Notes: generated from the sequence alone by a model not told the origin. A stretch of 64,000 nucleotides of DNA from Parietichytrium sp. I65-24A (GCA_012862575.1 BLSF01000003.1:620001-684000), one strand, 5' to 3'; shown: positions 42,701 through 52,858, numbered from the stretch's first letter. Numbers and translations are program-made.

Positions 42701-44005
42701 ATGGACTCTGAGAGCGTGGCGCAGGCCCGAGCTAGTTCCGAAAATGAGGTCGGGGATCGAGACGTGGCGGATGCCGATCGCGAAAGAGATGCAGAGGGGG
42801 ATAGCGGCGGCGAAGTGGAGGAAGAATCAGGCGAGAAGAGGGGCCGCGGCCGCGGCAACGGAAGAAGGCCAAACAAGAAGCGCAAACAAGCAGTGTCATG
42901 GAAAGGTCCGCGCGGGAAGCAGGTGATCTCCAAAGATGCAAAGGTGCTGTGGATTGGCGGGCTCCCCAACAAGCTCGCCAAGGAGAATGAGCTGCATAAG
43001 ATCCTTAGGGACCACACGCCGCCGGGAATGCTGCAGCCCGACGTTCTGAGGATCCATCCTAGAGCGTACAAAAGCAAGGTGACCGGCGAGCGCGTGGCTT
43101 TCGCATTCATCGTGGCTGCCACGGAGAAGGACGCGGAGATGTTAACGGAGCACTGGAATGGGAAAGAGATCATACCCAAGTTCGTGGCGGAGGTGAAGCC
43201 TGGCAAGTGCGAAGATGCCGTGCAAAACCCGCACGAGGTCAATTGGGAGGACGACGACCCCAGCCTTGAAAGTCAACTCGCGCCTCTGAAAACGGAGGAG
43301 GTGTACGCTCGGCTAGGCAAAGGGGAGCTGAGCAAAGAGGAGGCAGCACAGCGCCCCGGGGAGGAGTGCAAGGCAGACTTTGAGGCGCTCGTGGGAAAGC
43401 TTCGCGAGACTCCGCGACAGGTAAAGCAGGCAAGCGGAGTCGCTGTGCCGGATTCCCTTTACGAGAGTGCGCTTTCCGAGTTGCAAAATTTGACGTGGCC
43501 TGGTCTCTCGAACCGGGGAAGCGTGAATGCAGATAATTACTTGGTACTTTTCGTGAGGAAGAACAAGCCGGTGAAGAAGATGTACGAGGGGCTTTTGCGC
43601 GCAGCGTTAGATTTATTGAATTGGGCCGACCCGGACTTTCCCGTGACAGCAATTGCAGTCACAAAGAATTTTGCTGGCTCGCCGCACATTGACAACAGAG
43701 ACCAGATGTTTCAGTACGCTCTTAGCTTGGGCGATTTCAAAGGAGGCGCTTTGTGCGTGGAGGACAAGGATCCAAACGTGGTGTGGGCTGTGGACACACG
43801 CAAGAAGATGGGCCGCATCGATGGCAGGCACATTCACTGGGTCCGAAAGCACCACGACGGTGACAGATATTCGTTGATTTGGTTTTGCACCCATGACGAC
43901 CGAAAGGTGCCCGTGAACTTTGCTGTCGATTCTTCGTTCCAACCGAAAGGCATCGACAGCTCCGCACCAAGCAGCTCCGACAAGCATGAGGAGACGGCTG
44001 AGTAG
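42701..44005 (+). CDS. RRM plus 2-oxoglutarate/Fe(II) dioxygenase fusion protein
   Basis: 434 residues. 1-45: acidic, disordered. 46-64: arginine- and lysine-rich, a probable nuclear signal (GRRPNKKRK). 81-168: an RNA recognition motif, with VLWIGGLP as RNP2 and RVAFAFIVAA as RNP1. 280-400: a double-stranded beta-helix dioxygenase core, with H329-I-D331 in SPHIDNRDQ, then LSLGDFKGGALCV, a distal histidine in DGRHIHW (H377 or H379), and R389 in GDRYSLIWF as the likely 2-oxoglutarate anchor. Together these give the HxD...H iron triad. The only familiar parallel is ALKBH8, where an RRM precedes an AlkB dioxygenase acting on tRNA wobble uridine. The core here looks closer to non-AlkB protist dioxygenases, and the ALKBH8 methyltransferase is missing. 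An RNA-modifying role is inference. Confidence 0.72.
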   Translation: MDSESVAQARASSENEVGDRDVADADRERDAEGDSGGEVEEESGEKRGRGRGNGRRPNKKRKQAVSWKGPRGKQVISKDAKVLWIGGLPNKLAKENELHKILRDHTPPGMLQPDVLRIHPRAYKSKVTGERVAFAFIVAATEKDAEMLTEHWNGKEIIPKFVAEVKPGKCEDAVQNPHEVNWEDDDPSLESQLAPLKTEEVYARLGKGELSKEEAAQRPGEECKADFEALVGKLRETPRQVKQASGVAVPDSLYESALSELQNLTWPGLSNRGSVNADNYLVLFVRKNKPVKKMYEGLLRAALDLLNWADPDFPVTAIAVTKNFAGSPHIDNRDQMFQYALSLGDFKGGALCVEDKDPNVVWAVDTRKKMGRIDGRHIHWVRKHHDGDRYSLIWFCTHDDRKVPVNFAVDSSFQPKGIDSSAPSSSDKHEETAE

Positions 44006-44751
44006 ATGCCAGTCCATCCAGAGCCAAGGCTTGCGCAGGGCATTGCGGAGCTTAGCATTCCATAATCGACCACAACTCAGACCGAAAGCCGTTTCCATGA
44101 ATTGAACAACAAGTTCTTTCGCTGTGAGCGATTGCCTTGGTTCTGGTTGCCGTCATTGCGCAGTTTGCTTGTCATTGACTGTCTGTGAGACAAGACAACC
44201 AAACCACTCTCGCATTGACTTCCCCAAGTCCTTCTTTTAATCGCCACCGCGACCTTCGGAAATCGCGTGCAAACAGACCCGACCTCGACCGGTTCTTCGC
44301 ACTTTTTCGTAGCCACCCCTAGAGACCTACGTTAAACAAAAGCGTAGCTGCTGGTACACTCGCCTCCAGCTACCAACATCCTACCCGGTTCTTCACTTCC
44401 CGTTAGAGGGAACCTTAGTAGTAATTGAGGACATGGATTTTTCAGAACCCATCTAGCAGAACTGGTAAATGATATACAAGTGAGTGTGTGAGTGAGTGGG
44501 AACACGATATCTGGCAACAATTGGCAACTCTGTGGGAAAGTATACTCTGCGACCCGACTTGAACGAAAAGGAGAGCAAGGAAAAAGAACCCGCGGCAGAC
44601 CCCAAACGCAGAGGCGGCGAGAGCAAAGAAGAGAAGTTGGCGCGTCATTCGTGCAAGACTGCGCAGACTCGTAGTTCGGGCAAAGTGTTTGTCAGCGTCG
44701 TTCGGGTTGTGTCGAGTCGAGACCAGTTGGAAGAAGGGACGGGGCGATACA
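44006..44751. other. Intergenic region, RRM-dioxygenase to GyrI-AHSA1 gene
   Basis: No gene is supported. A frame from 44496 lacks family resemblance and overlaps the next gene's start in another frame. It probably contains the 3' UTR of the first gene and the promoter of the second. Confidence 0.5.
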
Positions 44752-45702
44752 ATGTCGCTGATTCAGCATGGAGTCAAGTACTTGGCGGGGATGAGGGCTG
44801 TGGGAATCGCTCGTAAGGGGCCCTTCCAGGAGTGCGGCCCTACGATAAGCAAGGTGGGACAGGTGGCTGGCGAGTCAGGGCTATTCAATGACGCACAGGC
44901 CAAGATGACGATGATGGTGTTCACAGAGCCCGTGGGACGGGACCCGAAGGAGCTCGAGTCCGCATGCGCAGTGATTGTATCGAAAGGAGTTCCGACGCCT
45001 TCTGGGTTTGAAGAGATGGAGATCCCAGATGGCCTTTATGCCACTGCGACTCTGCACGGAAAGTACGACCATCTGCCAAAGGCATGGGGCGACTTTGTGG
45101 CGTGGATCAAAGAGCAGGGTTACGACATGGTGGAACTGAGCCGCAAGTATCCCTCTTTCGAGGTATACATGAACAGCTGCTCGGACACCCCTCCAGATGA
45201 GCTTCTCACGACCCTCTACGCACGCTTAAAGACGAGTACGTGTGGCACTGTGGGTGTCTCTCGCGTTTTTAAGAACTGTACCACCGAGCAGGCTTTCAAT
45301 GTTTGGGCGAATGAAGAGACTCGGCAAAAGCTGGGCTGTGGCGACCATGAAGTGCGTGAGTCTTGGCCCGAATTTAAAGCTGGTGGCAATGTCGGTTCCG
45401 GCCATATCAAGATGGCTGGAGAGAAGGCTCTCCGCTTTGAGGAACGCTTTATTGATATTGTGGATAACTCCAAGATATGCATGACTGTCAATACGTGGAA
45501 CGTCAAATCAGAGCGCCTCAATTCGAGCTCGTTTTCCGTCATCAACTTTCATCAGGACCCTGACGGCGCTGCAATAACTGTCCAGGAAAGCGTCACCTGG
45601 TTTGACGGGATGGATCATTCCAGCGGTCATAAGCAGGGATGGGAGGGCCTATTTGACGGCGTTGAAAAGATCTTGAGGCCAGAGTTACAGCCAGATCTCT
45701 GA
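44752..45702 (+). CDS. GyrI-like effector-binding domain fused to AHSA1-like START domain
   Basis: 316 residues from the first ATG; the open frame extends upstream only through TTG. Residues about 12-165 resemble the GyrI-like small-molecule-binding domain (KVGQVAGE, then a long hydrophobic strand, IPDGLYATATLHGKYDHLPKAW, SFEVYMN). Residues about 170-310 resemble the bacterial-type AHSA1/SRPBCC domain: TTEQAFNVWANEETRQKL near the start and a final GWEGLFDGVEKIL helix. Both domains bind hydrophobic or aromatic ligands in other proteins and both are commonest in bacteria. Such a fusion suggests a ligand-binding or detoxifying protein of bacterial origin, but no substrate can be named. No targeting peptide is seen. 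Confidence 0.68.
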   Translation: MSLIQHGVKYLAGMRAVGIARKGPFQECGPTISKVGQVAGESGLFNDAQAKMTMMVFTEPVGRDPKELESACAVIVSKGVPTPSGFEEMEIPDGLYATATLHGKYDHLPKAWGDFVAWIKEQGYDMVELSRKYPSFEVYMNSCSDTPPDELLTTLYARLKTSTCGTVGVSRVFKNCTTEQAFNVWANEETRQKLGCGDHEVRESWPEFKAGGNVGSGHIKMAGEKALRFEERFIDIVDNSKICMTVNTWNVKSERLNSSSFSVINFHQDPDGAAITVQESVTWFDGMDHSSGHKQGWEGLFDGVEKILRPELQPDL

Positions 45703-46740
45703 GCGAGGTGTCTTTTTATCGAGATTCTTTTCATAAATTGATACATAATACCATGAAGTAGACAAGGAAACAAACATTCCTTTCCCATCGTCTGTCCTCT
45801 TGTTCGTGCTCGAGTTCTCCATCATTCCCGAAGAACCTAAAGAGCACCATCCCAACGTGCGAGAACGTCTCTTTCGCTGTGGGTTTAGCGGATCGTGCAA
45901 GACTTGAAAAAACGGATATCTCGAACCGAGCGCGCTAAATTCTCCAGATGCTGCTTTCCTACGGCGACTTATCTTATCCTGCATCGCCTCATACGCCATC
46001 TGGGCAACCACCTAGTAAGTCGTGCTGGTTATGTTGCACCTGTTGCGAGAGAAGTGAGGTGCTGGGCACACATCGAATCGAAGAGCGTTTACTAGTGTTT
46101 ACCTGGTGCAGGGAGTGCGGTGGAATACCGTTGTGCGTATGCGCTCGCAAGATGTGGGGCAGCAAGTCCTGTTCCCAGCTATTTCATGATTCGTGAATGG
46201 ACAGTGTTTTAGGCGGGTTCCCGGAAAATGGTTTGAGTCCTTGCATGAATTCCCGATGCGAATATGGAGCACCATTCGGAGAGGGAATGGCGTGCACTCC
46301 TTTAAGGATGAATACTGTGCTATTTTGGTGCCATGGCGGCTTCTGAAGATGAATGACAACGACTGCTTGCATTTCGAGTCTTGGAACTCCAGGTTCCAGC
46401 GGAAGCGAACTGTGGTGACCAGTGGTAAGGTAATCTCTGCTATAAGCTTAGTGGTGTGTTGGAACTCCATCCATCATGAGAATCGAAGACAAGAACCGCA
46501 AGTGACATTGCCGCAATTGAACAGCAGAGAACTCCGTCTGTGAATCGCACAGAAAAAGCTCACAAAATTGTGCGGGTGTTTGAATGGTTCACTTCATTCG
46601 TTCGTGTCTAAAGTGTCTAAGTTGGAAACTTTATTTGGTTGGGTTAGGTAAACAAACAGTGCACAAAAAAAGATGTGTGTGCTTGCCGATCCCTCGTCCA
46701 TCGTGGTCGGGCCATGCTCGCGCAGTTTCTAAGATATAAG

Positions 46741-46750
46741 GTACTAGTAC
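46741..46750. repeat. Perfect palindrome GTACTAGTAC
   Basis: Same 10-nt core as at 21510-21521, about 90 nt before a CACTGTCAGTG site. Confidence 0.5.
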
Positions 46751-46841
46751 AACTCCAACTTGCCCAGATGCGCGTCATGGCTGTCAGGCTTTTCACATCT
46801 GACGCATCAAAATCTAAGTGGTACTAGTTCGTACTCGCGCT

Positions 46842-46852
46842 CACTGTCAGTG
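46842..46852. promoter_or_regulatory. CACTG-T-CAGTG inverted repeat
   Basis: A full copy of the recurring intergenic motif. The nearest start codon is 1.4 kb away, so a promoter role here is doubtful. Confidence 0.3.
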
Positions 46853-47990
46853 CACTCTGATGCACTCTGGCCCCATCCAACCATTCTGTTCTAACTTCTG
46901 TTTATCGATCAATCATTCAATCAATCAATCTCCTACCGACATCCCTGCAATGCTTGCTTCTTGCATCCATACAAATCTTCCTCTACTCCCGTTTACCACA
47001 TTCTCATAATGTCCCAGTGCCCATTCTCACGCCGCAGGCCTAATCCGCTAGCTAGATGCTTCAGGTAGTGACACCACCTTCATAGATTAGCGTATCTGGT
47101 GGCCACTTGTAGCGTCTGGAGATATACGAAATCTAGTAGCTTACAGTTCAACTAGAATTTACTGGTAGTAATTATTGCGTGGTAATTTTTGGGGCAAAAC
47201 GAATCAAAAGTACTTTTCTCAACTCAAAAGCAATTGATTGATTGACACTGTCTTTGTGAATCAAAGGCTTTTTCACCTGACACAGAAGAGACAAAAAAGG
47301 AGCAAGTACTGGGTACTACCTATCTTGTGCGGGTGCTGGTTGGCGTGGTTGGTGTTCCTGGTTCTCGGCATTGACGAAAACCATGAGCAACCAGAACATC
47401 CCGTGAGTCCGGTGAGTAAGATACTTGCCAATGGAGATTGATGGCTCTCGCTCTTCTCGCTCCCAAGACTCGCAACTGCGACGCCCGTCTCGTCCCGCAG
47501 GCGCGTCCATGATTTGTCGCCAAGACGTCAACGCGCCAATTGATCCATTAATTAATCAATCAATCAATCACTTGCACGCTTTACATTTTGCTCAGTTCTG
47601 CACAGAAAGAACGAGCTAAGCGCTGAGCGATGTCGCGCGGGCCTTTACTACCAAGCGCCTAGGTCGCGGCTATCCTGGCCTGTCCCGCGCTACTCGCCTG
47701 CCACGCCTGCCCTACAAAAGCTGCAAAACCTACAGAGCTGACAGCGTCAACTGACAGTGGTCATGGACTTATTTACACAGAATTTACACTGGCTGGGAAG
47801 ACGTGGTCGACGAAGAGGCTAGCTGTCGAGCCTGAGGGTAAACTTAGTACAGGGTAACTGCGCTAGTCAGAGGCGCTGCGAGCCAGTACTTGTAGAACTG
47901 GTAGGCACGAAACGGGGCAGCGTAAGCGGCGGGTAGAGGGCGTACCGTAGATGATAATGTTCTCACCAAGAGAAAGAGGGAAGAGGAAAA

Positions 47991-48018
47991 GAAGAAGAAG
48001 AAGAAGAAGAAGAAGAAG
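47991..48018 (+). repeat. (GAA)n microsatellite
   Basis: About nine GAA units, 240 nt upstream of the isocitrate dehydrogenase start codon. Confidence 0.95.
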
Positions 48019-48260
48019 CCCTGGGCACTGCCTTGATTCATCCACACAGAGTTATATGTCATGTCATAGCTGCTGCAATTGGTAGGTTGGCACAGTCTCA
48101 CAAGTGACTTGCTCTGCCCTCACAGCCAAACATATTCCGTACGAGCGGAGCAGTGGCGAGCCCAGGACAAGACAGGACAGGACGAGCGTCGTGTTGCGAG
48201 GCGGATAGAGCGAGAAGCGTGCAGAGGAGACGGGCAAGGAGCTAGGCTAGAAAGAAAAAG

Positions 48261-49796
48261 ATGTTTTCCGGTTTGGTGCAGAAGAGGAGCGCCAGGACTG
48301 CTGCGGTGATGCAGCAGCAGGCGCGGCTGCTGAGCGGCAGCGGCAGCAAGGTCGTGCTCCCACCGATGGTGTACATTAAGGGGGAGGAGATGACCAGGTA
48401 TTCTATGCAGCTCATTCTGGACAAGTGGATTCACCCGCACATGGACACTTCCCGATGGGAGTTCTACGACCTGTCCTGCAAGGCTCGTGATGACACTGAG
48501 GACCAGTGCCTCCGCGACGCCGTGCAGGCCGGTAAGCGCATCAAGGCCATCTTCAAGGAGCCAACCGTAACCCCCACCGAGGTTCAGAAGAAGCAGATGG
48601 GTCTCAAGAAGACCTGGGGAAGCCCAAACGGTGCCATGCGCCGCGGATGGAACGGAATCACCATCTCCCGCGACACAATCATGATCGAGGGAATGGATCT
48701 CGGTTACAAGAAGCCTGTGCTCTTTGAGCGCCACGCCGTTGGAGGAGAGTACAGCGCTGGATACGCGACCGTGGGCAAGGGCCGTCTTCGCACCCTCTAC
48801 TTTCCAGAGGGAACCAACGTCGACGATGTGACCCAGGCACGTGTGATCGATGAGCGCGCTCTCGACGACACCGCCAGCGCGGTTGTTACCTACGACAACC
48901 CTCTTGATAACGTGGTGGACCTCGCCCATCACTTCTTCTCCCGTTGCTTGGAGGGCCGTGTCACCCCTTACGTGGTGACCAAGAAGACTGTCTTCAAATG
49001 GCAGGAGGGCTTCTGGACCCGCATGAAGGACGTCTTCGATGATCATTACAGGCATCAGTTCCGCGAGGCTGGCCTCCTTGATAACACCGGAGGTGAGCTC
49101 CGCCACTTGATTTCCGATGCTGCCACCATGCAGCTCATCCGCTGGACCGACGGAGGCTTCGGAATGGCTGCGCACAACTACGACGGTGACATGCTCACTG
49201 ACGAGCTCGCACAGATCCACCGCTCTCCAGGTTTCATCACCTCCAACTTGATTGGCAAGGCTGAGGATGGAACCATCATCAAGGAGTTTGAGGCTTCGCA
49301 CGGCACCGTGTCAGACATGTGGCTCGACCACTTGGACGGCGAAGAGACCAGCTTGAACCCTCTCGGACTCGTGGAAGCTCTCATTGGCTCCATGCAGCAC
49401 TCTGCAATCCTTGCCCAGACCGACGCCACCCCAAAGATCTTCAGCTTTACGAACAAGTTGCGCAGCACGATCCATCGCGCATTTGTTGCAGGAAAGGGAA
49501 CCCGCGACATCTCCGGTCCAGAAGGTCTCACCACTGAGCAATTCACTGAGTTCATTGGCGAGGCTCTCTTGGACCAATCTCTGCTCGAGTCCAAGCCAAT
49601 CCGCCGCGGCGAGAAGGCAAAGCCAAAGACCAACCCATCGTTCGACCTCGCCGACAAGGACGAGATGTACAAGTTCTTCACTGCTCTTGACGCAGACAAG
49701 AACGGATCCATCGACTACGAGGAGTTCGAGCAAGGCATGATCCGCCTTGGTGTCTTCCCAAAGAAGTACTTTCCACAGGGACCTCCAAAGTTTTGA
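48261..49796 (+). CDS. Mitochondrial isocitrate dehydrogenase with C-terminal EF-hand
   Basis: 511 residues, a dimeric-type eukaryotic isocitrate dehydrogenase (isocitrate to 2-oxoglutarate and CO2, citric acid cycle). Residues 1-28 are basic with no acidic residue, a mitochondrial presequence. Substrate motifs are seen in KTWGSPNGAMRRG (about 117-129) and ERHAVGGEYSAGY, and metal-site aspartates in the DAATMQLIRWTDGGF region. The coenzyme loop reads ASHGTVSDMWL, whereas NADP enzymes have HGTVTRHY with Arg-His holding the 2'-phosphate; the change to Ser-Asp suggests NAD. Residues 477-488 (DADKNGSIDYEE) form a canonical EF-hand calcium loop in a roughly 60-residue extension. EF-hand NAD-type enzymes of this class are known in diatoms, which supports a stramenopile host. 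Codons are more strongly biased to C/G endings than in the neighbours, as expected for high expression. Confidence 0.93.
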   Translation: MFSGLVQKRSARTAAVMQQQARLLSGSGSKVVLPPMVYIKGEEMTRYSMQLILDKWIHPHMDTSRWEFYDLSCKARDDTEDQCLRDAVQAGKRIKAIFKEPTVTPTEVQKKQMGLKKTWGSPNGAMRRGWNGITISRDTIMIEGMDLGYKKPVLFERHAVGGEYSAGYATVGKGRLRTLYFPEGTNVDDVTQARVIDERALDDTASAVVTYDNPLDNVVDLAHHFFSRCLEGRVTPYVVTKKTVFKWQEGFWTRMKDVFDDHYRHQFREAGLLDNTGGELRHLISDAATMQLIRWTDGGFGMAAHNYDGDMLTDELAQIHRSPGFITSNLIGKAEDGTIIKEFEASHGTVSDMWLDHLDGEETSLNPLGLVEALIGSMQHSAILAQTDATPKIFSFTNKLRSTIHRAFVAGKGTRDISGPEGLTTEQFTEFIGEALLDQSLLESKPIRRGEKAKPKTNPSFDLADKDEMYKFFTALDADKNGSIDYEEFEQGMIRLGVFPKKYFPQGPPKF

Positions 49797-51020
49797 GCGT
49801 CTTGCCCTTGCACATAACCATTTTGCAACTAAATGATTTCTTCTGTTCTCGTATCTTCTTTTCATTTTTCCATGCCTCTCTCTCTTTGCCAGCAGCCGCC
49901 CCCAATTGCTCTACTTTTCCAATGACACGTGTGTGCTGTTTTTGTAAAAGGGTAAAAGGTGTAAAAGGGCTCGCAACTTCCGGCGTACAAGGAACTATTC
50001 CTTATTCTCGACGTTGTTCTTCCTGTTCGCCCCACACAGGCCCATCCGAGTGCTAGGAACACTTAGCAGAGTGGTGAGGTGGGGAAGATGTTTGCAGAAA
50101 AAGAACAAAAGCCGTCGAAAAATGACACGAAATTGATCTGACTGACTGGTCTTATATTAGTACCCTGACACGGCGAGTTCTCGACCCTCGTGTGCTGGGC
50201 GTGCTGCGTAAACCATCTCTTTTGTTGGTTCTAGCTGTCGTCCATTTCGATTCGTTTTGTTTCGTTTCAATTAATTTCTTCAAGTCGATGGATGTTATGA
50301 TCTTGACTGACTGATCAAGATCAATTTCATGGTTTCATTATTTCATATTATTTCATTATTTCACTGAAAGTCGAGCATCGAACAAGCAAGACCAATCAAT
50401 CAAAGCGACAGAGAGCGCAAGTAGAACAGGACGAGAGAAACGAGAGATCAGTAAGGCCAGCGAGGGTCCCCTCGAGGAAGAGTTGGCTGCCTAGCTTGTC
50501 CATTTCGATTTCGAATTTTCATCTCAATTTGATCTCGACGAGTGTGCGGCGTTGGTGTTCACTACACGCCAACGGCCGACGAGACCGCGCTCGTAGTTCG
50601 CAACCGGTGTTGTCCTTTGTTTTCTTTTTCTCTTTTGTTCAGTTTTACATGTTTTACACCTACGTTCGTGCCCAAGTAAGCAAAACAGAACACACTGGTC
50701 CTCCTGGTCCTCCGCACGACTACGAGCTACTCTACCAAATTGGAACATGCACTTCGAGCAAGTACTTACAGGTTAGTGCAATCGAAAGTGTAGACAAAGG
50801 AGGTTTACAGTTAGTAATTTGAAAGTGGGGAGGGGAAAAAAGCCAACCGACCCATTGCAGTTCCCAAACAAACGAAGAAACAAGGACACAACACATCGCT
50901 CGCATTGCGCAGTGTAACGAAGAACGAAGGACGTCCGGTGATCGTGAGAAGGGAAGGTCCCTGGCAACAGCTTTACTTTCCGGTTCAACATTCACGCTCA
51001 AAAGGACGGGACTTGGGAGA
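49797..51020. other. Intergenic region, isocitrate dehydrogenase to acidic membrane protein
   Basis: No gene seen. It holds short TTTCATTATTTCA repeats near 50330-50365 and CAAGATCAAT stretches; the last few hundred bases are presumably promoter and leader. Confidence 0.55.
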
Positions 51021-51776
51021 ATGGAGTTTGTGGAGGCGAAATGGGCGGAGGTGCAGGAGGCTTGGAAAGAGCATGTGCAGAGCCGGGACCTGGTGCAAGT
51101 GGCGAAGACATTTGCGCATGAGCATCCAGAGCACTTGATCACCGCTGGTTTCACGCTTCTCGTGGTCATTGGCGCACTGATTTTTGCATGGCGATCGACC
51201 CCGAAACCGCTGGAAACGGAGGTGGAGGACCAGGGCGAGCTCCAGCCAGCTGGAGCAGACCTCGCGAATGTCTCAGAAGACGCGGGGACCTCGGCCGCCG
51301 AAGAGACGGAGGCCGTTCAGACAGAGATGTCTGATGAACCAGCTTTGGAATTGAGCGAGGCGGTGGCGAAGGAAGAGGTTAAGGACACTGTGGACTCTCC
51401 AGAAAAGAGTGAGGCACCGGAAGAGTTGACCACGGAGGAAGTAGAGGAGGTTGAGTCTGCTCCAGGACCTGCTGAGGATGAGAGCGAAAAGCCTGTTCTT
51501 CACGACGAAGAAGAGCAGCAAGTTACAGAGGAGCGGTGCAACGCAAACGAGACACCAATTAAGAGCAAGGCTGGGTGGGGCGCAGATGAATCTGAACGCC
51601 CAGAGTCGCACTCCGTGGAGAGCGAAGTCGACGAGGTTGAGCTAAACGCTCCTTCGAGCCCAGGACAGCCTGAAACCCTCAGCGGGAGCGAAGGGGGACT
51701 TTACGGATACCCTCGAGTACGAGGAGACACCTGTCAAAGTAGACCTGTTAAAATGGCGGAGACGAGAGTCGCGTAA
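51021..51776 (+). CDS. Acidic single-pass membrane protein; C terminus probably extends to 51870
   Basis: 251 residues as read, family not recognised. Residues 1-36 are charged and helical; 38-58 (HLITAGFTLLVVIGALIFAWR) form one membrane helix; the rest is a long, highly acidic, probably disordered tail rich in Glu, Ser and Pro. The last 26 residues change character abruptly after a run of five G at 51693-51697. Dropping one G gives DFTDTLEYEETPV and a basic end (TRRSTRARRAP) with a stop at 51868-51870, which continues the acidic style far better. The annotated end is therefore likely affected by a one-base indel or sequencing error. With a short N terminus and the tail after the helix, the acidic tail is probably cytosolic, as in ER or outer-membrane signal-anchored proteins. 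Confidence 0.6.
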   Translation: MEFVEAKWAEVQEAWKEHVQSRDLVQVAKTFAHEHPEHLITAGFTLLVVIGALIFAWRSTPKPLETEVEDQGELQPAGADLANVSEDAGTSAAEETEAVQTEMSDEPALELSEAVAKEEVKDTVDSPEKSEAPEELTTEEVEEVESAPGPAEDESEKPVLHDEEEQQVTEERCNANETPIKSKAGWGADESERPESHSVESEVDEVELNAPSSPGQPETLSGSEGGLYGYPRVRGDTCQSRPVKMAETRVA

Positions 51777-51870
51777 ATCCATCGCAAGCACATGCTCCAC
51801 TGACAGTCTACCGACTCGCAGGTCAACAAGGGCAAGGCGGGCTCCACAGCACTTTGACCCTTCTGACTAA

Positions 51871-52858
51871 AAACTCACCCTGCAAATTGTCTACCTAGTC
51901 GGCAACATTTTGACATGCTCCCAGCTGCCGCAGGGCGCAGCAGCTGATCACATTTCTTACTTATTTCAACAAATTGTGTATCTACGTTTTCTTCCTTCGT
52001 TTCCTTTTTTTTAAACGTTTTGCAGTTCACCCTTCTCCGGGTTCCCAGCTCTTTTACAAGAATGCGACACCCTAGGTGCAGGTTGCTGCAGGTACTTTAC
52101 ATAATTTGGACCAGACAATACAAGAGGTAATCGCTCAGACTGCCTACTTGGTTTCTCTCGGTGTCTCTGACGCTCTCTTGTTGGATTGTCGAAATCCGGT
52201 GGTCCGTCTCTCTCGAAGAGCGAGTCGGGCGGTCTCGCGCTGAGTGTTGCTCATGAGTGGTCTGTGAGAGAGTGTTGTCAAAACAAAAGAAGAAAGAAAG
52301 TAAAGAATGTGAAGAAGAAATATGCCCATTAGAACGTATTGGAACCAAAGCCATGCGCATTGCAATGCAACACTTCAAGAAGAAAACGAAGGCTTCGACC
52401 TTTCTGTACCTGAGCAAGATCGCATGTTGGTCAGTCAGTGGCTGTTTTGCAAGAAGAAAATGCTCAAACACTGTGTAGAATAAAAAAACGTCTCAACAAA
52501 ATTATTTTTCACTTAGATCGAATGAATGCTCGTGTCTTGGTGACCCGTGAGCCAAGCCAAGGTTTTACCATCGCTGCCGAGCTTATTATGGTGTTGATAA
52601 ATCTGTGCGCACCAAGTCGCTGGACCGACGGGCCATTTGTATGTCAGTAGGCACACTGCCGGTCGCAGCATCTCGCGCATCAGGAATTTTTAGTGGTAAT
52701 ATAAAGTGCGATGGTCGGAAGAGGAGGGAGGATGGAGGGGTCAGCAGACAGACTCGGAGGCCTTCCATTTAGGTGCATTTTCTTTAAATCGGTGGTACAG
52801 GGGGACAAATTTGGGCCCGCGAGACACGGAGCTTAGGGGACGGTCCGATAAAGCGATG
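51871..52858. other. Convergent intergenic region, acidic membrane protein / mitochondrial carrier
   Basis: Presumably the 3' regions of two convergent genes. AATAAA occurs at about 52480 on the plus strand. No gene seen. Confidence 0.55.

Larger units (their letters stand above)
45703..48260. other. 2.6-kb intergenic region upstream of isocitrate dehydrogenase
   Basis: No gene is supported. Two overlapping frames on opposite strands (46099-46543) have no family resemblance. Notable words: GTACTAGTAC at 46741, CACTGTCAGTG at 46842, ATCAATCA runs near 46905-46930 and 47558-47572, ACTGACAGTG at 47750 and a GAA microsatellite at 47991-48018. Confidence 0.55.

Noticed and set aside
46080-46160. 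TTTACCTGGTGCAGGGAG, similar to the 5' end of U1 snRNA
   Set aside because: The required ACTTACCTG 5' sequence, the first loop and an Sm site are not present.
48120-49301. 393-codon minus-strand frame opposite isocitrate dehydrogenase
   Set aside because: A shadow of the strongly C/G-biased codons of the sense gene; no independent motif.
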